From contig BTUV01000010.1 of assembly GCA_045863035.1 (NCBI GenBank), forward strand, positions 1 to 64,000: a DNA stretch of 64,000 nt, read 5' to 3'. Under the pieces are notes generated by a model, which did not search any database, had not been told where the DNA came from, and worked only from the letters and a program-made list of their open reading frames with translations. Each line of letters opens with the position of its first letter. Position 1 is the stretch's first letter. Source of the DNA: H2-BAC3 sp045863035. Its GTDB lineage: Bacteria > Bacteroidota > Ignavibacteria > Ignavibacteriales > Ignavibacteriaceae. Made by a program: the position numbers and the translations under genes. Below are positions 17,292-24,657 of this stretch, piece after piece.

Positions 17292-18821
17292 TTAGGTTTC
17301 CGGGCTCTTCTCTGCGGGCTTGTTTTCCCCCGGATCGGGCTTCTGATCTGTTTTTATCATCCTTCTGCTCAGAATGTCACTCACCGAACGGAGCGCATCC
17401 TTTTCCTCTGCCATAATTATCAGAATATCCCCCTCATGAAGCACAGTATTACCTGACGGGGTTATAAATTTTTCATCACGATTAATCATGGCTATATGAG
17501 CATTCCGAGGAAAGTGAAGGTCAACTATTCTCATACCGGTAATAGCGCTTCCGTGGGGGACGAAAAACTCCATCAATTCCGTCTTGATGCTTTCGCTTAA
17601 TTCCGCCTCGAGGGGGGTTAGTTTCCGCTCACGCTCCTGTACGACAAGCTTCAGTTTCCGGGCAATAAAGGGGAGGGTGGTTCCCTGAATGAGCACGGAG
17701 GTCAGTGATATAAAAAAAACCACATTAAATATCAGGTCAGCATCTTTAATCCCGTATATATACGGATATGTGGCAAAGACGATTGGTACTGCCCCGCGAA
17801 GCCCTACCCAGGAAAAGAATATCTTTTCCCTCAGGTTAATTTTAGTAAAAAGAAGACTGATCATTACTCCCAACGGGCGGGCGGCAAACATCAGGAAGAG
17901 TGAAATCATAATCCCCGCCCCAATAACCGGCAGCATCTGTACCGGACTAACCAACAGCCCAAGCGTAAGGAACATGATACTTTGCATCATCCATGCAATA
18001 CCATCAAAAAACTTCACTAAACTTTTTTTGTGAATCAGACTGCTGTTAGCCAGAATAACACCGAAAAGATAAACCGCAAGGAATCCGTTGCCGCCTAACA
18101 AATCAGTAATCGAAAAAACAAAGAGCAGCATAGCCGTCAGCAGCACTGAATAGAGCCCCTCGTAGCTGAGATTAATTTTATTGATAAGATATACGCCCCC
18201 TCTGCCGAGCGCATAACCAAACACTCCGCCGATACTCATCTGTTTGATTAAAAAGAAAATCTGCTCGCCAATGTGCATTTCATCGGAAATAATGATATTA
18301 AGACAGGCAAGCATAAGGATATAAGCCATGGGATCATTACTGCCGCTTTCGAACTCAAGCGTTGAACGGGTCTGATGATTAAGCCCGATATCTTTAGAGC
18401 GCAGTATTGAAAAAACCGCTGCGGCATCTGTAGAGGAAATGATTGAGCCAATAAGCAGGGCATAGATAAACTCAATACCGATAACCAGGTGAAGAAAAAC
18501 CCCTGTTGAAAACGCGGTAATAAAAACCCCTAATGTGGAAAGTGAAATCCCCCGCCAGAAAATAGGTTTAACACTTTCCCACTTGGTTTCAAAACCACCG
18601 GCAAAGAGGATAAAACAGAGAGAAAAAATACCAACAAACTGAGCCAGTTTCGGGTCGTTAAAATAAATGCCGCCGGGTCCATCAGAGCCGGCGAGCATAC
18701 CAATCCCAAGGAAGACGATCAGAGCCGGGATGCCCAGTTTGAATGAGGTTTTGCTTGCCACAATAGTAAGCAGCAGCAGCAACGAACCCATCAGCAGGAT
18801 ATTTTCAGAAGAAATTTGCAT
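17292..18821 (-). CDS. Potassium/proton antiporter (CPA1 family, NhaP2-like)
   Basis: A 509-residue inner-membrane protein. Residues 1-390 form about 12 membrane helices of the Na+/H+ exchanger fold, with the conserved SSTDAAAVFSIL near residue 130 and ESGSNDPMAYIL near residue 157, where the acidic ion-binding residues lie. Residues 405-490 are a cytoplasmic TrkA-C/RCK-like regulatory domain (LHEGDILIIMAEE). This layout matches NhaP2/CvrA-type K+/H+ antiporters, which adjust cell potassium and pH. It may be read with sdhCAB, but 115 nt separate them. The acidic C-terminal tail is family-variable. Confidence 0.9.
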   Translation of the reverse strand: MQISSENILLMGSLLLLLTIVASKTSFKLGIPALIVFLGIGMLAGSDGPGGIYFNDPKLAQFVGIFSLCFILFAGGFETKWESVKPIFWRGISLSTLGVFITAFSTGVFLHLVIGIEFIYALLIGSIISSTDAAAVFSILRSKDIGLNHQTRSTLEFESGSNDPMAYILMLACLNIIISDEMHIGEQIFFLIKQMSIGGVFGYALGRGGVYLINKINLSYEGLYSVLLTAMLLFVFSITDLLGGNGFLAVYLFGVILANSSLIHKKSLVKFFDGIAWMMQSIMFLTLGLLVSPVQMLPVIGAGIMISLFLMFAARPLGVMISLLFTKINLREKIFFSWVGLRGAVPIVFATYPYIYGIKDADLIFNVVFFISLTSVLIQGTTLPFIARKLKLVVQERERKLTPLEAELSESIKTELMEFFVPHGSAITGMRIVDLHFPRNAHIAMINRDEKFITPSGNTVLHEGDILIIMAEEKDALRSVSDILSRRMIKTDQKPDPGENKPAEKSPET

Positions 18822-19046
18822 AATAGCCGGATAATTGCGGAAAAACAGTTATGTAATGTAAAGAATAGCAAAGGGATGGGAAAGGCACATGAATAGTTGA
18901 TGTATTTGGGAGACTGATTGAAAGTTATCTTTCGAGATGTACCCCCAGGCTGAATACTCCTCGCACAGATTGGTTTCAGAAGCATGGGAGAGGTTGAATA
19001 AGGAGGAGATTATATAAGGTATTCGTTGATAAACCTAAATAACATT

Positions 19047-20102
19047 TCAATTAAAAGTATAGTTTAATTCTCTTCCAAATCGTTTGAGACGATTAACCGC
19101 AAAGTTCAGATGTTCAATATTGAATATGGCATCTTTACGTTTACTCCAGTTACTGATTTTTTCTTTAAGATCTAAAATCGAGGTTTCTGCAATCTTATCA
19201 TTGAAAATAATCCAGTCAACACTTGATAGAAGTTCTAGACCGAACGGTGATTCAAAACCTTCCATGAGTCCGAATAGTTTAATGAGCCGCTCTTTCTCTT
19301 CATCAGAACAGTTTTTTGTAATAAACTCATCCGCTTCAATTACAGAGTCGGTATTTAAATACACAATATCCAACGGTTTTGAGTCTAAAATAGATTTTTC
19401 ACTTCGCAAATAACCCTTCTCCAACTCATGTAATAAGTGCTGCAGATTATGTGCATACGGACCATAATAATATTGTTTATAATTGAGCTTTAAATCATTC
19501 TGCCCCATGCGCTGCAGAAAATATGCCAGTTTCTGAATTTCAAGCAATGAGGTATCATATCCAAGTTTGCTATACTGATTTATCAAAGCAAGAATCATAG
19601 CTCTTGCTTTAGTAAGACTTGTTTTCTCAAATGAAACTTGCGACTGTGGCACTTTTGCCGGTTCGAAAATGGTAATTTCGACATTGCTTAGGACAGATAA
19701 TTTGTCAGCCAATATCAACTTTACCTTACCCCAATCCAAACCACCCTGCCCCGCGCCAAGAGGCGGAATTGCAATAGATGCAATCCCCATATTTTTTACT
19801 TGCTCAACCAGATCATCAAGCCCGGTTTTAATAAATGTATAATTTGATTTATGATGCCAATGCTGCTTTGTCGGGAAATTAATAATCCATTTGGGATTAA
19901 TCAAGCTGCTTGTTGCAGTAATAAACATTTTACCAACCTGAACTTCACCTTTTTTACAGGCGATGACATACAATTCATAGTTTAATGGAAAACGCTCCTT
20001 AAATTGCAGTGCAACTCCCTTCCCCATCACACCTACGGTGTTCACGGTGTTCACTAATGCTTCAGCATCGCAATCAAATATATTACCTTTTACAAATTGC
20101 AT
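19047..20102 (-). CDS. darG: DarG antitoxin: macro-domain DNA ADP-ribosylglycohydrolase
   Basis: A 351-residue antitoxin. Residues 1-155 are a macro domain of the DarG type: GNIFDCDAEALVNTVNTVGVMGKGVA at the ADP-ribose site and the conserved lysine K79 in FPTKQHW. It removes ADP-ribose that DarT adds to thymidine in DNA. Residues 160-351 are helical; QKLAYFLQ and YYYGPYA resemble the Panacea/SocA antitoxin pattern and may bind the toxin. I use the ATG at 20102, which gives the usual domain start; a TTG at 20111 overlaps darT. It follows darT by 5 nt. The region is visibly more A/T-rich than its neighbours, a sign of transfer. Confidence 0.9.
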   Translation of the reverse strand: MQFVKGNIFDCDAEALVNTVNTVGVMGKGVALQFKERFPLNYELYVIACKKGEVQVGKMFITATSSLINPKWIINFPTKQHWHHKSNYTFIKTGLDDLVEQVKNMGIASIAIPPLGAGQGGLDWGKVKLILADKLSVLSNVEITIFEPAKVPQSQVSFEKTSLTKARAMILALINQYSKLGYDTSLLEIQKLAYFLQRMGQNDLKLNYKQYYYGPYAHNLQHLLHELEKGYLRSEKSILDSKPLDIVYLNTDSVIEADEFITKNCSDEEKERLIKLFGLMEGFESPFGLELLSSVDWIIFNDKIAETSILDLKEKISNWSKRKDAIFNIEHLNFAVNRLKRFGRELNYTFN

Positions 20103-20107
20103 ATCAT

Positions 20108-20755
20108 TCAATAATAAAAGCCAGGTTTAATTTTAGTAATAATCTTAAGCTCTGATTCATGTAAATAATCTTGTACTTTATTAAGAGCAACCTCATCTCT
20201 GACTGCTATTCCTGTAATCGCTTCCCGGGGAACATGGTTAAAAACCAAACATTCAGCCTGCTTCATTTCTTTACGCTCAGGCCCAAATTGTCGCCCCCAA
20301 TCATCAGATTTAATCCACTCCCATTGTAATTTATCCCGTACATCACCAGGGTTATTATAGAATTTCGCATATTCTAATTTAGCGTGCCGGTCTGTAAAAA
20401 CAAATTGACAATTATTTTGAATAAGAGCTTCAATAGCGCTAACCAGATAAACTACTTCACTCTGGGGTGTCTGTATCACTTCGGGATCATTTCCTCGATA
20501 AATCACATAAAGCATCGGACTTCTATACCAGAAATAAAATGGGACATAATCCGCTAAAACTCCTCCGGGAGCTATCGGTACCTTTCTTTCTTTTCTGTAA
20601 TCAATTAAAGTGGGATACCCGATAGTTCTAAAGTCTGGATCTTTAACATCAGAATTAGGTGCATATAACCCATGCCGTAAAATAAAGGGCAGATTATCAA
20701 TGTGAGTGATGCGAAAAATCTGTGTCAATCGTCCTTTTCTATTTTGCTCAAACAA
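20108..20755 (-). CDS. darT: DarT toxin: DNA thymidine ADP-ribosyltransferase
   Basis: A 215-residue DarT (DUF4433) toxin. Family landmarks are visible: RITHIDNLPFILRHGLYAP at the N-terminus, an arginine-rich YRKERKVP segment near residue 55, VPFYFWYRSPMLY near 75, TDRHAKLEYAKF near 120, and the probable catalytic glutamate E168 in QAECLVFNHVP. DarT uses NAD+ to modify thymidine in single-stranded DNA, and DarTG systems are known to defend against phage. The start is a TTG (20755); an in-frame stop lies 15 nt upstream and there is no ATG before the first conserved block. DarG follows. Order and spacing match other darTG operons. Confidence 0.9.
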   Translation of the reverse strand: MFEQNRKGRLTQIFRITHIDNLPFILRHGLYAPNSDVKDPDFRTIGYPTLIDYRKERKVPIAPGGVLADYVPFYFWYRSPMLYVIYRGNDPEVIQTPQSEVVYLVSAIEALIQNNCQFVFTDRHAKLEYAKFYNNPGDVRDKLQWEWIKSDDWGRQFGPERKEMKQAECLVFNHVPREAITGIAVRDEVALNKVQDYLHESELKIITKIKPGFYY

Positions 20756-20811
20756 TTTGACTTCAAATTAAGTACAAATTGACCAAAAATCCTATTTTTA
20801 CTCAAAATTGC

Positions 20812-20825
20812 AAAGAAATTTCTTT
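20812..20825. promoter_or_regulatory. Palindrome upstream of darT, candidate operator
   Basis: AAAGAAATTTCTTT is a perfect 14-bp palindrome 57-70 bp upstream of the darT start. Toxin-antitoxin operons are often autoregulated from such sites, but the sequence is A/T-rich and could be chance. Confidence 0.3.
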
Positions 20826-20915
20826 TAAAATCATTTTCCTCGCAGGGAAAATACCGGCTCTAATTGAGATTTTACATTTTCTCAATATCATCTAATCCCC
20901 CTCCTCCCATCCAAT

Positions 20916-21105
20916 TTCCCGTGTTTTAATACCCCTTTTGTGCTAAATTTGCAGTTCTTTTCAATCAAAAATCAGTAAAATTTACCATGAAATCTCACGA
21001 AATAGACTATGAAATTTTCGGCGATGATATGCAGGTCATCGAGGTGGAACTTGATCCGGGGGAAACCGTTATAGCCGAAGCAGGCGTAATGAACTGGATG
21101 GAAAA
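20916..21105 (+). repeat. Left copy of a 190-bp exact direct repeat
   Basis: These 190 bases are identical to 23756-23945, 2,840 bp away. The similarity extends about 14 more bases leftward with three mismatches. The repeat covers the upstream region and first 39 codons of the AIM24-family gene. It bounds the insertion that carries the methyltransferase and endonuclease genes. Confidence 0.97.
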
Positions 21106-21139
21106 TATTAGATATAGGATGGTACAAGGGCAATTGTAG
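20987..21139 (+). pseudogene. 5' fragment of the AIM24-family gene
   Basis: This duplicate start of the gene at 23827 keeps 39 codons identical to the intact copy and then runs through about 11 foreign codons to a stop at 21137-21139. The break is at 21105. The intact copy downstream has also kept its own upstream region, so the function should not be lost. Confidence 0.9.
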
Positions 21140-21203
21140 GAGTTCGGCTCTTGTTATGATTTCTTCTTTTAGAATTTGCCGTAATTCTTGAAACTTTTCA
21201 TCA

Positions 21204-21392
21204 ATGAAAGTAATGGATTTACGTGGTAAAGTTGATTTTCTACCCGATATTGAAGTATATTGCAAACCAGATAATTATCATGGCATTTCCAGTGAATTAA
21301 AAATTGTCAATAAAAGACCAATTTTAGTTCGACATAAACCTGGTTGCACCATAATCAAAAATCGCCGATTAAATACTATTGGACTAATTTGA
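21204..21392 (+). CDS. Small uncharacterised reading frame in the R-M insertion
   Basis: A possible 62-residue protein, basic and without recognised motif (it includes DFLPDIEVYCKPDNYHG). It begins with ATG but has no visible ribosome-binding site. The opposite strand of the same stretch also carries an open frame with a plausible amphipathic segment (FIDEKFQELRQILKEE), interrupted by stops further up, so this 400-bp stretch between the repeat and the methyltransferase may be a decayed gene in either direction. Some R-M operons carry a small controller protein in this position, but no helix-turn-helix is evident here. Confidence 0.25.
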   Translation: MKVMDLRGKVDFLPDIEVYCKPDNYHGISSELKIVNKRPILVRHKPGCTIIKNRRLNTIGLI

Positions 21393-21507
21393 CTAAATGA
21401 ATTTTATAATTTACACCGATTGCAATCTCATTAAGAATTAAATTTACTGTTTTACGGTCAATACTCCCTATTGGTTTTCCTTAAGAAATTTTTAGATCCC
21501 AACAATA

Positions 21508-22614
21508 ATGCTTTTTGAAGAGTACAGATTTTTTAACCACAAGTTTCCAGAGCCACAATATCTGGGGGCAAAGCACTCACATCTCGCGTGGATACAAAAA
21601 TTTATTCCATCAGATGTAAAAAGTGCCCTTGATGCATTCGCCGGCTCGCAATCTGTTGCATTTCTGTTTAAACAATTTGGTTTCGAGACGCTCACCAATG
21701 ATTTTCTTAGCTTTAACCATCAGATAGGATTAGCATTAATTGAAAATAAGATTGACCAACTGAACGGGGAAGATATTAATCTTTTATTGCAGCCATCCGA
21801 GAATAAATCCGACTTTCAGCTTATTAAGAATACTTATACCGGTGTATTCTTTGAAGAACAGGAAGCTGAGTTTTTAGATAACTTTAGAGCAAATATCCCG
21901 CTGCTTTCAACCAATTATAAACAAGCTTTAGCGTATTCACTAATCAACCGAAGTATGACACGAAAAGTAACCATGGGGCATTTTGGTCACACTCAGGCAT
22001 TGAAATATGCAAGTGATCCTCAAAGGATCAAACGTAACAGAAGCTTGGTGCGACCAATAAAAGAAATTTTAGAAGATTTAGTTCCTTCGTACAATGCAGC
22101 AGTATTTGACAATGGAAAAGAGAACCGGAGTTTTAATGAGAATATTCTGGAATTATTGCCAAAACTTAATTGTATAGATTTAGTCTATTTTGACCCTCCA
22201 TATTGTGACAGCCATGCTGACTATCAAAGTTTTTATCATTTGCTCGAGACTTATACAGAATACTGGAATCATAAACTCTTTATAAACAGCATAAAGCGCT
22301 ATGACCCGCAAAGGTATAGCGGGTTTGATAAAAAGCGGGATGTGATTTACTCGTTCGATAAGCTATTTAAATTTTCGGAAGAAATTCCACACTGGATAAT
22401 CAGTTATAATGACAGAAGCTATCCCAGCATCACCGAGCTTTCAGCAATGATCTCAAAATACCGCGAATTTACTATTGAAGTCAAGACCTATCAAAATGGC
22501 AGAGGAGGCAAAGGGAGTGTGGCGGGCAGCCATGAAGTTTTGTTTATTTGTAAACCAAAAAGGAAATTTTTTATTACGAACAGAATAACAGAGACAGCAG
22601 TTGAAAGAGTTTAA
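21508..22614 (+). CDS. DNA adenine N6-methyltransferase (D12 class)
   Basis: A 368-residue modification methyltransferase. Motif X (YLGAKHSHL, residues 18-26) and the SAM-binding motif I (FAGSQSVA, 44-51) come first. The catalytic motif IV DPPY lies at 229-232 in VYFDPPYCDSH. This order is that of D12/alpha-class adenine methyltransferases such as DpnM and EcoRV-type enzymes. It should methylate adenine in a short DNA site to protect it from the endonuclease encoded next; the site cannot be read from sequence. The start is an ATG without a clear ribosome-binding site. The gene is A/T-rich and lies within the 2,840-bp insertion. Confidence 0.9.
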   Translation: MLFEEYRFFNHKFPEPQYLGAKHSHLAWIQKFIPSDVKSALDAFAGSQSVAFLFKQFGFETLTNDFLSFNHQIGLALIENKIDQLNGEDINLLLQPSENKSDFQLIKNTYTGVFFEEQEAEFLDNFRANIPLLSTNYKQALAYSLINRSMTRKVTMGHFGHTQALKYASDPQRIKRNRSLVRPIKEILEDLVPSYNAAVFDNGKENRSFNENILELLPKLNCIDLVYFDPPYCDSHADYQSFYHLLETYTEYWNHKLFINSIKRYDPQRYSGFDKKRDVIYSFDKLFKFSEEIPHWIISYNDRSYPSITELSAMISKYREFTIEVKTYQNGRGGKGSVAGSHEVLFICKPKRKFFITNRITETAVERV

Positions 22615-23710
22615 GTATTGGAAAAAACTGCATGACCAGGGTGACCTTCAGCCCCTTTATACTAATCCCTCAGGTTTACTATGGGTTAAGACGAAATCAA
22701 TAATCCGTAAAGATTTAATTGACGAATTTGTAAAATCAAATAATATCCGGCTTATACAAAAATCGTTAGCCGGTAAATTTGCTGAGCTCTTTGAAATACT
22801 TAACAAGGATATAAAAAATTCTGGAAGTTTATTAGATTCTTATATTAAGCATAAAAGTAGAGCCCGTTTAAAAAATCTCCATTCAAGAAAGTTAGTTTCG
22901 GAATTATATAAACTTAAAACATTTGAATGGGGCGGTGATTATCAAAACTCGCTGGATAAATATTTGGTGAGCCACTACGTAAAAACTTATCAATCTTACA
23001 ATTCACTGACCATAAAACTCGAAACTGAGATTCCTCAAGCTGTTCGAGGTTACGTCCTGAATAGCTGGTATAATCATTGGAGCAGTATCTTAATTGAGTC
23101 AATAATTCATTCACACTCTAAGGTTTTACCGACTGTTGGCAAAATTAAAGGGGTTGATTTTTTTCTTGAAAATATTCCTTTTGATCTTAAAGTTACCTAT
23201 TTGCCGGCTGAATATATAAAAATAAAACGAAAACAAATGGGACTCCCTGTCGAATTAACTTTCATTAAGCAAAAGGCAAAAGAAGCCGGGATTACTTATG
23301 ACAAAGGAAACTCTCCGTCAGAAATTTATCATGAAATTACGGAAAAGATGAAGGACAGAAACGATAAGTACTGTTTATCTGTGCTTGATAAGTTGAATAA
23401 GGAAAAAATCGCAATCCTGGAAGAAGCTAAAAAACATCCCGTTTTGCTTAAAAAGTGGCTGTATGAAAATCAGGGAGAAATGAGATTCGGTTCAGAAAAC
23501 CGACTTTTTCTTATACTTGTTGACACCAAAGATTTTAACAATTCTTGGAAGTTAAAGCGAAATATCCAATTGCTCAAACCTGCTATAGATAAGTACCTTA
23601 CAAGATTTAAAAGAAATTATATTAAGAATTTAGAAGTTTCTTTTCGTTACAAAGATCGCAATAAGGAATACAATGCTCTGAGCGACATTATTTTTATTGT
23701 CAAAAAATAG
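22601..23710 (+). CDS. Putative type II restriction endonuclease
   Basis: A 369-residue protein that I do not recognise by family. It overlaps the methyltransferase gene by 14 nt, the arrangement of an R-M pair. A likely PD-(D/E)xK nuclease core is D186 in KGVDFF and D195-L-K197 in PFDLKVTY, preceded by an acidic residue in the helix around residue 167 (LIESII). The flanks are lysine-rich and helical, fit for DNA contact. The start must be non-ATG: TTG at 22601 is the best choice, and the first in-frame ATG is past residue 200. Low translation of the nuclease relative to the methyltransferase would be expected. It is A/T-rich and inside the insertion. Confidence 0.72.
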   Translation: MKEFKYWKKLHDQGDLQPLYTNPSGLLWVKTKSIIRKDLIDEFVKSNNIRLIQKSLAGKFAELFEILNKDIKNSGSLLDSYIKHKSRARLKNLHSRKLVSELYKLKTFEWGGDYQNSLDKYLVSHYVKTYQSYNSLTIKLETEIPQAVRGYVLNSWYNHWSSILIESIIHSHSKVLPTVGKIKGVDFFLENIPFDLKVTYLPAEYIKIKRKQMGLPVELTFIKQKAKEAGITYDKGNSPSEIYHEITEKMKDRNDKYCLSVLDKLNKEKIAILEEAKKHPVLLKKWLYENQGEMRFGSENRLFLILVDTKDFNNSWKLKRNIQLLKPAIDKYLTRFKRNYIKNLEVSFRYKDRNKEYNALSDIIFIVKK

Positions 23711-23755
23711 ACTGTCCTGTATTTTAAAATTTTCTACCCCCCCCTCCCATCCTAA

Positions 23756-23945
23756 TTCCCGTGTTTTAATACCCCTTTTGTGCTAAATTTGCAGTTCTTT
23801 TCAATCAAAAATCAGTAAAATTTACCATGAAATCTCACGAAATAGACTATGAAATTTTCGGCGATGATATGCAGGTCATCGAGGTGGAACTTGATCCGGG
23901 GGAAACCGTTATAGCCGAAGCAGGCGTAATGAACTGGATGGAAAA
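23756..23945 (+). repeat. Right copy of the 190-bp exact direct repeat
   Basis: This copy is identical to 20916-21105 and continues into the intact AIM24-family gene. See that entry for the boundaries. Confidence 0.97.
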
Positions 23946-24615
23946 CGGCATCGAATTCGAAGCTAAAATGGGGGACGGCTCTGATACCAATGAGGGCTTC
24001 ATGGGTAAACTCCTGAATGTGGGCAAGCGCGTGCTCACAGGTGAATCCCTCTTCCTGACCCATTTCACCAACCACGGCTCTGGTAAAAAACGTGTGGCAT
24101 TTGCAGCCCCTTATCCGGGTAAGATTATCCCCATTGACCTTACCAAATTCGGCGGCCGCTTACTCTGTCAGAAGGATTCTTTCCTCTGCGCGGCCAAAGG
24201 GACAAAGACCGGTATCGCGTTCACACAGAAATTCGGTGCCGGGCTCTTCGGCGGTGAGGGTTTCATCCTCCAGAAATTAGAGGGGGACGGCATGGCATTC
24301 ATCCACGCCGGCGGAACAATCGTGAAAAAAGAACTGCGGAATGACGTCCTCCGTATTGATACCGGCTGCATTGTGGCTTTTACTGACGGACTGGATTATG
24401 ATATCGAACGGGCTGGCGGACTGAAATCCATGTTCTTCGGCGGTGAAGGGCTCTTCCTTGCAACCATCCGCGGAACCGGTACAGTTTATCTGCAATCGCT
24501 CCCGTTCGCACGGCTGGCTGACCGCATCCTGGCTCAGGCACCCATGGCCGGCGGCGCGCGCAAAGATGAAGGTTCGATACTCGGCGGACTCGGCCGCATG
24601 ATTGACGGCAATTAA
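23827..24615 (+). CDS. AIM24 / TIGR00266 family protein
   Basis: A 262-residue protein of the TIGR00266 (AIM24) family. The hallmark glycine-rich beta pattern is clear: PGETVIAEAGVMNWMENG near residue 25, GGEGFILQKLEG near residue 140, and GGEGLFLATIRGTGTVYLQS near residue 205. The fold is a double-stranded beta-helix related to tryptophan-RNA-binding attenuation proteins; the function in bacteria is not settled. It is probably cytoplasmic. Its first 39 codons and upstream region are duplicated at 20916-21105 because of the R-M insertion. The peptidase gene follows after 42 nt. Confidence 0.9.
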   Translation: MKSHEIDYEIFGDDMQVIEVELDPGETVIAEAGVMNWMENGIEFEAKMGDGSDTNEGFMGKLLNVGKRVLTGESLFLTHFTNHGSGKKRVAFAAPYPGKIIPIDLTKFGGRLLCQKDSFLCAAKGTKTGIAFTQKFGAGLFGGEGFILQKLEGDGMAFIHAGGTIVKKELRNDVLRIDTGCIVAFTDGLDYDIERAGGLKSMFFGGEGLFLATIRGTGTVYLQSLPFARLADRILAQAPMAGGARKDEGSILGGLGRMIDGN

Positions 24616-24657
24616 TCTCAAACGGATTGTAATTTTATTTAAGAATAAGGAGAAGTA

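Noticed and set aside
23812..24075. Antisense reading frames over the AIM24-family gene and its duplicated start
   Set aside because: They mirror the codons of a clear family member on the other strand and have no ribosome-binding site; the same antisense frame appears at 20972-21105 only because of the duplication.
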